Origin: Chloroflexota bacterium
Lineage (GTDB): Bacteria > Chloroflexota > Dormibacteria > Aeolococcales > Aeolococcaceae
Assembly: GCA_003491925.1 (NCBI GenBank)
Contig: DNAU01000096.1
Coordinates: forward strand, 1-12,270
Direction of reading: 5' to 3'
Length of the DNA: 12,270 nt
Under the pieces are notes generated by a model, which was given only the letters and a program-made list of their open reading frames with translations, did no database searches and was not told the origin of the DNA. The position numbers were made by a program, and so were the translations under genes. Shown piece by piece: positions 7,559 through 12,270 of this stretch (position 1 is its first letter; each line of letters begins with the position of its first letter).

Positions 7559-8962
7559 TTACCGGCCGCTCAGGGAGAGGACGGACATGACCGTCCGGGC
7601 CAGGATGATCAGGTCGAGGCTGACCGACTGGTGCTTGACGTAGTAGAGGTCGTAGCTCAGCTTGACCCGCGCGTCGTCGACGCTGCTCCCGTAGCCGCAG
7701 TTCACCTGAGCCCATCCGGTCAGACCGGGACGAACCGTGAGACGGGTGTTGTAGAAATCGATCTCCGAGCGCAGGCGGTCGACGTACTGGGGCTGCTCCG
7801 GGCGCGGTCCTATCAATGACATCTGACCGCGGAGGACCGTCCATGCCTGGGGCAGCTCGTCGAGATGGAGCCTCCTGATGACGCGTCCGACCAGGGTCAC
7901 CCTCCGGTCACCCGCCTCGGTCCACGTGGTCGGCTCACCGGGGCGCTCGCGCATCGTGCGCAGCTTCACCACCGTGAAGGGCTGGCCGTGCTTGCCCACC
8001 CGGGCCTGGCGGTGGAGCACCGGCCCGCCGTCCAGCTTGATGACGGCGGACAGGGGCACGATGATCACCCCGAGGAGGATCAGGGCGGGGATCGCGACGA
8101 TCACGTCCAGAGCCCGCTTGAGGGCGGCGTAGAGGTGCGAGGTCTGGCCCCGCATCGGCAGCCCGAGGAGCCAGGTGTGGCCGAGCTGGTCGAGGAGCAG
8201 GCGCCCGGTCAGCTCCTCGTAGAGGTCGGCCAGCGACCTCACCCTGACGCCGGCGTCGTGGCAGGCGAGCAGGCCGCGGAAGAGGTCGCGGTCGATGTCG
8301 TCACGCAGACCCAGGACGACCTCCCCGACGTTGCGCTCCTGCACCACCTCGCAGAGCTTCTGGGTGCAATCCCCGCGGCGGGGGTCGACCACCGCGGCCA
8401 CGTGGTAGACACCGGCGATGTGGTCCTTCACCTCCGGCCACACGCGGGCCAGGGCGTCGCGATCGGCGACCAGTGCGATCTGGGCCGGCGGAGAGGAGAC
8501 CGCGACCAGCCGCCCGTACAGGAGGCGGTCGCCCATCACCAGGATCCAGGCCAGGGGGGCCCACAGGATCATCGTGGGCCGGGTTATCTGATAGGGGACG
8601 ACCAGGAAGACGACGAGAAGGCCGATCAGCGACAGGCCGAGCGCCGTGGAGACGCGGGGGACGGTCTGACGCATGGAGACGGCCGCCCGGACGTTCCAGG
8701 CGTCGACGATGGTCGCCGAGATCACCCACAGCCCGAGCGCGATCACCGTGCCGAGCCGCGGGACGTAGAACCCGGCGTGGCGGACCTCCGACGTCCGCAG
8801 GTTGAAGGCGAGGATGAAGGCCAGCGAGACCGCGATGGCGTCGAAGCCCATCAGCAGCAGCCGTCGCTCGTGGATCGAGAGGCCGCGCCGCCGCGCGGCG
8901 GCCGCGCTGAGAGTGAGAGGGGCCTGGGTCACGCGCCTGACGCTACCAGCGGCCTGCGCCAT
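7559..8962 (-). CDS. Polyprenyl-phosphate glycosyl-1-phosphate transferase (exopolysaccharide initiating enzyme)
   Basis: A 467-residue WcaJ/WbaP-type initiating transferase. It moves a sugar-1-phosphate from a nucleotide sugar to undecaprenyl phosphate at the cytoplasmic membrane. Residues about 35-150 contain four to five hydrophobic segments. A central Rossmann-like CoA-binding_3-type region runs to about 270. The C-terminal PF02397-type catalytic domain starts at KRALDVIVAIPALILL (282-297), with KLRTM at 333-337 and the membrane-associated catalytic pair D368-E369 in LHLDELPQAW. MSLIGPRPE (381-389), RPGLTGWAQVN and the final SYDLYYVKHQSVSLDL follow. All key residues are present, so it should be active. 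The ATG at 8962 lacks a strong Shine-Dalgarno; an in-frame GTG at codon 11 is a possible alternative. It is the first gene of the minus-strand operon and is divergent from the GT87 gene. Galactose- and glucose-phosphate are frequent substrates in the family, but specificity here is unknown. Confidence 0.94.
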   Translation of the reverse strand: MAQAAGSVRRVTQAPLTLSAAAARRRGLSIHERRLLLMGFDAIAVSLAFILAFNLRTSEVRHAGFYVPRLGTVIALGLWVISATIVDAWNVRAAVSMRQTVPRVSTALGLSLIGLLVVFLVVPYQITRPTMILWAPLAWILVMGDRLLYGRLVAVSSPPAQIALVADRDALARVWPEVKDHIAGVYHVAAVVDPRRGDCTQKLCEVVQERNVGEVVLGLRDDIDRDLFRGLLACHDAGVRVRSLADLYEELTGRLLLDQLGHTWLLGLPMRGQTSHLYAALKRALDVIVAIPALILLGVIIVPLSAVIKLDGGPVLHRQARVGKHGQPFTVVKLRTMRERPGEPTTWTEAGDRRVTLVGRVIRRLHLDELPQAWTVLRGQMSLIGPRPEQPQYVDRLRSEIDFYNTRLTVRPGLTGWAQVNCGYGSSVDDARVKLSYDLYYVKHQSVSLDLIILARTVMSVLSLSGR

Positions 8963-8997
8963 GCCGGTGATCGAGCGACGACGCCGAGTTGACAGGA

Positions 8998-9026
8998 TTG
9001 TGACATCGCGTCGGGAACGTTGTGAC
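8998..9026. repeat. Direct repeat TTGTGAC x2, 22 bases apart
   Basis: TTGTGAC occurs at 8998-9004 and again at 9020-9026, exact in both copies. The 22-base offset is about two helical turns, so both copies would face the same side of the DNA, as for a regulator bound as adjacent subunits. It lies between divergent genes. A 7-base match can arise by chance, so operator function is only a suggestion. Confidence 0.3.
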
Positions 9027-9038
9027 GGTGCGGCAGGG

Positions 9039-9067
9039 CCGTCGGACAGCGGGTCCGGTGCCGACGG
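9039..9067. repeat. Inverted repeat CCGTCGG / CCGACGG with 15-base spacer
   Basis: CCGTCGG at 9039-9045 is the reverse complement of CCGACGG at 9061-9067. The arms are 22 bases centre to centre, the same spacing as the neighbouring direct repeat. In the 5' leader of the GT87 gene it could be a regulator site or an mRNA hairpin. In DNA this GC-rich a 7-base inverted repeat is not rare. Confidence 0.25.
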
Positions 9068-9151
9068 GCCGATCTCGCCGTGTCGCGCTCTGGCAACGCC
9101 GGTGGGCGCAGCCTCCCGGCCCTTCGTAAGGTTGGGGTCACGGTGACATCG

Positions 9152-10408
9152 ATGCGAGGTCGGACCCTACTGGCCGGTGCCGCGTGCGCGGCCATCGTGG
9201 TGGCCTACCTCATCCTCTGGCTGGGGGTCAGCGCCTTCGAGATCGGGCGAAGCGACTTCACCTCCACCTACGTCGGCGCGACCCTGCTCCGGGAGGGGCA
9301 CGGAGCCTCGATGTACGACGAGACCCTCCAGGCACCGCTCCATGCCAGCCTGATCGCCCCGGACCGGGAGGGGAACCTTCCCTTCGTCAACCCGCCGCTG
9401 GCGGCCGCGCTGGCGCTCCCAGTCAGCGTGCTCAGCCTCCAGGGTGCCTACCGGCTCTGGTCGATCCTCCAACTCGCCCTGCTGGTGATCTCGGTGAGGG
9501 TGGCGATCCGCGGGTCGCACGCATGGCGCGGGCTTCCCCGGCTCACGGTGGCGGCGATCGGCCTGGCCGCCCTCGCCTGCCTGGGAACGTGGGCGACCCT
9601 CCTGCTCGGGCAGTGGGACGGCGTCTCCGCCCTCGGCCTCGCGGTCGCCTACTGGAGCCTGCGGCGTGGCAGACCGGCGACCGCCGGCGCGGTCCTGGCG
9701 GTGAGCTCGCTGATCGCCAAGCCCCACCTGGCGCTGGGGCTGGCCGCGTTCGTGCTGGGATGGCGCGACCGGCGCCTGATCGGCGGAGCCGTGGCCGGGC
9801 TGGTCGCCGCAGTCGCCCTCTCGCTCCTGGTGGCGGGCCCCGGCGGGGTCGGCGGGTTCGTCGGCGCCGCGATCCACTCGACGACCCGCTGGCAGCTCGC
9901 CAACATGGTGAGCCTGGTCGGCATCGGGGGCGCGATCGCCGGCAACGGCACCGCCGCGCACCTCCTGGCGGGGGTGGCCGAGCTGGCCGCGGTCGCCGTC
10001 GCGGCGGTGCTGGGGTCCATGGTCCGCGGTCACCCGGCGCGGCTGGAGGCGGCCCTGGCGGGAGCCGCCGTGCTCTCCCTGCTCGCGTCGCCCCACGCCT
10101 ACTGGGACGATCTCGCCCTGCTGGTCCCGGCGGCAGCCTGGTCGCTGACCGCGCTGGCGGCGCGCGGGGCGGAGTCCGGCTCCCTGACCACCGCCGTGAT
10201 CGCCATCTGGGTGGCGATCAGCCTGGCGGCCTACCTCGACATCGCCACCGGCGCCGCGGTGCCGCTGGGCCTGCTCACTCCCTGGACGCTGATCGCCGGC
10301 GCGGTGCTGGCGTTCGCGGTCTGCCGGCGCCAGCAGGCCGGCGCGGTGCGCCCCGCGTCACCCCAGCGCCTCCGCGATGTCCGGGTGATGTCCGGGGGTG
10401 GCGGGTAG
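9152..10408 (+). CDS. GT87 / DUF2029-type polytopic membrane glycosyltransferase
   Basis: A 418-residue membrane protein with about ten hydrophobic segments. The pattern is that of GT87 (DUF2029; PimE-like mannosyltransferases). A first helix is followed by a loop with D35 in SDFTSTYVGATLL, then SMYDETLQ near 53-60 and FVNPPLAAALALP near 78-90. GQWDGVSALGLAVAYW, SSLIAKPHLALGL and SPHAYWDDLALLVPA come further on. GT-C enzymes of this family take mannose or a related sugar from polyprenyl-phosphate sugar and add it on the outer face of the membrane. The ATG at 9152 (MRGRTLL, basic before the first helix) is preferred. A GTG at 9143 is also in frame with a GGGG element upstream, and the frame is open back to 9080. 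It is divergent from the polysaccharide operon and 68 bases before the PrgI-ATPase gene, so it may serve either neighbour. Sugar specificity is not readable. Confidence 0.82.
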   Translation: MRGRTLLAGAACAAIVVAYLILWLGVSAFEIGRSDFTSTYVGATLLREGHGASMYDETLQAPLHASLIAPDREGNLPFVNPPLAAALALPVSVLSLQGAYRLWSILQLALLVISVRVAIRGSHAWRGLPRLTVAAIGLAALACLGTWATLLLGQWDGVSALGLAVAYWSLRRGRPATAGAVLAVSSLIAKPHLALGLAAFVLGWRDRRLIGGAVAGLVAAVALSLLVAGPGGVGGFVGAAIHSTTRWQLANMVSLVGIGGAIAGNGTAAHLLAGVAELAAVAVAAVLGSMVRGHPARLEAALAGAAVLSLLASPHAYWDDLALLVPAAAWSLTALAARGAESGSLTTAVIAIWVAISLAAYLDIATGAAVPLGLLTPWTLIAGAVLAFAVCRRQQAGAVRPASPQRLRDVRVMSGGGG

Positions 10409-10446
10409 CCTGATCCTCGCCGCTCCGAGAGGGTGGGGCGACGCGG

Positions 10447-10474
10447 GGGAGGAGGACCGAGGGAGGAGGACCGA
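10447..10474 (+). repeat. Perfect tandem 14-base repeat carrying two Shine-Dalgarno sequences
   Basis: GGGAGGAGGACCGA is present twice without a gap (10447-10460 and 10461-10474). Each copy contains a full AGGAGG Shine-Dalgarno (10450-10455 and 10464-10469). The second ends seven bases before the GTG at 10477, close to ideal, and fixes that start codon. The first copy is 21 bases from the start, too far for direct initiation. It may act as a standby site or may simply be a recent duplication. Confidence 0.8.
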
Positions 10475-10476
10475 GC

Positions 10477-12006
10477 GTGGCCGAGATCGACTTCGCCGAC
10501 GGTTTCGACGTCCCCGAGCCGCTGGCCTGGGGGCTCACTCCGGCCCAGCTCGGGGTCGTCGTCACCGGCGCGGTGCTCGCCTACCTCGCTCTGCGCTCCC
10601 CCCTCCCCCGGCTTGCCGCCGTCCCGATGGCGGTGGCCGCGGCGATGGCCGGGCTGACCGCGGCGCTGGCCCGCTACGAGGGACGAACGCTGATCTCCTG
10701 GGCGCCCGCTGCGGCGCGCTTCTGGACCAGACCGCGGCGCGGCCTGCTGACCATCGTCGACGGATCGGGCAGACCCTGCCGGAGCGACGCCCGGACAGCT
10801 CTCCTCGCCGGGGTGACGGGGTCCGGCACCGCCCCCCGGGAGACGCCGCGTGCGTGGACCGCCACGCCGGCCGCTGAGGTCGGAGCGTGCGAGCTCTGGT
10901 CGCGGCTCCCGCTGGTGCTCCTGCCCGAGCCGGCGCTCAGGGCCGGGGGCGGCGAGGCAGCCGCGGGGTCGTGGCCGGGAGGGGACCGGGGCGTCGAGAC
11001 CGTTGCCGGCGTGGATCCCCGGCCGGCCGTGGCCAGGCGTTCGGCAGGTCCCCCCGCCCTCCACCTCGCCGATTCCGGACTGATCGAGGCTCCCGCCTGG
11101 CTCGCCGCCACACCCGCCGGGGGCCCTGGCGGCCCTCCGTGGTTGGGCGCTCCGCGGGACCCCCTGCCGGCGCCCGGGACGGCACTTCGCACCGCCCGCC
11201 GGCTCACCTTTTTCTCCCTCGGCGGCGGCACCGGCAAGACGACGCTGGCGGTCGAGGTGGCCGGCCTGCTCGCGGACCAGGGGCGGCGCCGCGCCGGCCG
11301 CGGAGCCCCCGGCCTGCCCCGGGTGGCCCTCGTCGATCTCGACCTGACCAGCCCGCGCGCCGGGCTCCGGCTCGGGGTGCCGGCCCCCACCGCCTGGGAC
11401 CTCACCGAGGCCAACCTCGTCGGGCCGGCGGTGGGACGGCTGCTCGCCGTCCACGGGAGCGGCCTCCAGGTCATGCCCGGGCCGGCGTGCCTCCTCCCGA
11501 GCGGTTCGACCGACCGCATCGACGTGGTCCGGCGTCTGGCCGCCGCCGTCGCCGAGCTGGAGGCACGGGGCTGCGACACCATCGTCCTGGACGTCGCCGG
11601 GGACCTGAGCGCCCTGACAAGGTGGGCGCTGGAGGGCGCCCAGGACATCTTCGTGGTGCTCACCCCAACCGCCGGTGGCATCCAGGACGCCTACCGGAGC
11701 ACCCAGGCGCTCCGCCAGCTGGGCCTCCGCCACCGGCTCCGGTACGTGGTCAACCGGCACCGCGCGGAGCCACTGATCGCCGAGGCCATGGGCGACCTGG
11801 GTGGGGTCGTGATCGCCGAGATCCCTGACGACCCCGCGCTGGAGCTTGCGGAGATGGAGCACCGGCTGGTGGGCCTGGAGCCCCGGGGGCGCACGGCGGC
11901 GGCGCTGCGCGCCCTGGCCGGCACCGTCGACGTCCGGGTGGCCGCCCGCCTGCGCACCCAGCGGCCACCGCTCCTGCCCAGCATCCTCCGCCGCCGCGCG
12001 GGGTAG
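10477..12006 (+). CDS. PrgI/VirB3-like membrane domain fused to MinD/ParA/CpaE-type P-loop ATPase
   Basis: A 509-residue two-part protein. Residues 1 to about 92 resemble PrgI-family proteins, the VirB3-like subunits of Gram-positive type IV secretion. FDVPEPLAWGLTPAQLG precedes two transmembrane helices (about 25-40 and 46-66), and a basic FWTRPRRGLL follows. Residues about 95-240 are a Pro/Gly/Ala-rich linker with no recognised domain. Residues about 241-490 are a MinD/ParA-type ATPase: FFSLGGGTGKTTLAVEVAG with P-loop lysine K254, Walker A' VALVDLDLTSPRAG at 283-296, and Walker B TIVLDVAGDLS with D372. IFVVLTPTAGGIQDAYRS is the family's post-Walker B strand and helix. The signature lysine of deviant Walker A motifs (KGGxGKT) is replaced by G249. 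The GTG at 10477 follows an optimal Shine-Dalgarno. Function is inferred: a membrane-tethered ATPase that organises a secretion or pilus-like complex. The ATPase call is firm; the PrgI call is moderate. Confidence 0.8.
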   Translation: MAEIDFADGFDVPEPLAWGLTPAQLGVVVTGAVLAYLALRSPLPRLAAVPMAVAAAMAGLTAALARYEGRTLISWAPAAARFWTRPRRGLLTIVDGSGRPCRSDARTALLAGVTGSGTAPRETPRAWTATPAAEVGACELWSRLPLVLLPEPALRAGGGEAAAGSWPGGDRGVETVAGVDPRPAVARRSAGPPALHLADSGLIEAPAWLAATPAGGPGGPPWLGAPRDPLPAPGTALRTARRLTFFSLGGGTGKTTLAVEVAGLLADQGRRRAGRGAPGLPRVALVDLDLTSPRAGLRLGVPAPTAWDLTEANLVGPAVGRLLAVHGSGLQVMPGPACLLPSGSTDRIDVVRRLAAAVAELEARGCDTIVLDVAGDLSALTRWALEGAQDIFVVLTPTAGGIQDAYRSTQALRQLGLRHRLRYVVNRHRAEPLIAEAMGDLGGVVIAEIPDDPALELAEMEHRLVGLEPRGRTAAALRALAGTVDVRVAARLRTQRPPLLPSILRRRAG

Positions 12007-12012
12007 CCTCGC

Positions 12013-12270
12013 GTGCCAGGGCGAGGGGCCGGAGGCGGGCGGGGATTGTCCATCACGGTCGACGGCGACCGGCTGGTCGGCTCCCACGGCCTGCAGGTCG
12101 GCATCCTCCTCTGCGATGAGGTGGACCTGCTCGGCTGGGAGACCTGGCGCCGGGAGGCCGCCGTCGACGCCGTCGAGGCCCTGCTGCACGGCCTCGCCAC
12201 CGAGCTGGTCCTCACCGTGCGCGTGCGCCGCCATCGCTTCCACGCGGAGGTTGCCGGGGGCAGCCTGCCG
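12013..12270 (+). CDS. 5' part of an unidentified protein, possibly VirB4/TraC-like N-terminus
   Basis: An open frame runs off the right edge and is the likely next gene of the operon. GTG at 12013 gives 86 codons to the edge. A TTG at 12046, ten bases after GGAGG (12031-12035), starts just before the sequence that looks structured (SITVDGDRLVGSHG) and may be the true start. The residues after it suggest a beta strand or turn (DGDRL..SHGLQVGILLC), then ETWRREAAVDAVEALLHGL and ELVLTVRVRRHRF. In VirB4/TraC-type ATPases the N-terminal domain begins in a similar way, with a glycine turn, a Leu/Val strand and then a helix before a strand ending in basic residues. With a PrgI-like gene upstream, as in known type IV secretion operons, this is a plausible but weak call. 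No catalytic motif is inside the window, so the function is unproven. That it is coding is fairly likely from its codon pattern and position. Confidence 0.5.
   Translation, partial: MPGRGAGGGRGLSITVDGDRLVGSHGLQVGILLCDEVDLLGWETWRREAAVDAVEALLHGLATELVLTVRVRRHRFHAEVAGGSLP

Larger units (their letters stand above)
8963..9151. promoter_or_regulatory. Divergent intergenic region, probable promoters for both flanking operons
   Basis: These 189 bases separate the divergent sugar-phosphate transferase and GT87 genes, so promoters for both directions should lie here. A perfect TTGACA hexamer is at 8989-8994 on the + strand, but nothing close to a TATAAT -10 follows at 16-19 bases. On the minus strand CACAAT (9003-8998) is a mediocre -10 candidate. 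The region also holds a 7-base direct repeat and a 7-base inverted repeat, listed separately. I see no small ORF worth calling. The promoter role is inferred from gene orientation. Confidence 0.5.

Noticed and set aside
7865..8992. Plus-strand open frame of 375 codons
   Set aside because: It is antisense to the sugar-phosphate transferase, whose catalytic motifs are all intact. Its translation is a low-complexity Asp/His/Pro/Gly mix.
9080..9151. N-terminal extension of the GT87 protein to an upstream GTG
   Set aside because: The extra 24 residues (MSRSGNAGGRSL...) look non-coding. ATG 9152 directly precedes the basic residues and first membrane helix.
10291..10350. Direct repeat GCCGGCGCGGTG within the end of the GT87 gene
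   Set aside because: Both copies encode Ala-Gly-Ala-Val in membrane or tail segments; GC-rich codon bias explains the recurrence.
10231..12243. Minus-strand open frame of 670 codons
   Set aside because: It lies fully antisense to the PrgI-ATPase gene, which has real motifs and a strong Shine-Dalgarno. Its translation is low-complexity Gly/Pro/Arg/His, typical of reverse-frame openness in high-GC DNA.

Overview
The window is high-GC bacterial DNA with closely packed genes, frequent GTG starts and stop/start overlaps. This fits an actinobacterium or a GC-rich Chloroflexota/Dormibacterota-type organism. No rRNA or other marker gene is present, so the lineage is not settled. I see no tRNA or rRNA gene, CRISPR array, transposase or insertion sequence. 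No gene-free stretch exceeds 300 bases.

Left part (1-3313, + strand): the end of a sugar-nucleotide modification operon. It holds the 3' end of an NDP-sugar epimerase/dehydratase (SDR), a Gfo/Idh/MocA oxidoreductase, a DegT/DnrJ/EryC1/StrS PLP aminotransferase and a SAM methyltransferase. The first three genes overlap by 1 and 4 bases. The oxidoreductase-aminotransferase pair suggests that a ring hydroxyl is oxidised to a keto group and then aminated, giving an aminodeoxy-sugar nucleotide.

Middle part (3418-8962, - strand, read right to left): a surface-polysaccharide assembly operon that converges on the first. In order of transcription it encodes a polyprenyl-phosphate sugar-1-phosphate transferase that starts the lipid-linked glycan, a GT2 glycosyltransferase, a two-domain glycosyltransferase (GT-B fused to GT-A/GT2) and a Wzx-like flippase. 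The last three genes overlap. Together the two operons look like an O-antigen, exopolysaccharide or glycan-decoration locus: activated sugar is made, assembled on undecaprenyl phosphate, then flipped outward. A polymerase, a ligase and the sugar N-acyltransferase are not in the window.

Right part (8963-12270, + strand): a 189-base divergent intergenic region leads into a GT87 (DUF2029-type) membrane mannosyltransferase candidate. After a 68-base gap with a perfectly duplicated Shine-Dalgarno segment comes a 509-residue protein. It joins an N-terminal membrane domain resembling PrgI/VirB3 of type IV secretion systems to a C-terminal MinD/ParA/CpaE-type P-loop ATPase whose Walker A lacks the usual signature lysine. 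The window ends inside another gene whose first residues weakly resemble the N-terminus of VirB4/TraC-type ATPases. This right edge may be the start of an unusual type IV secretion-like or pilus-like locus. It is the most interesting part of the window, but the case rests on protein pattern recognition and one incomplete gene.
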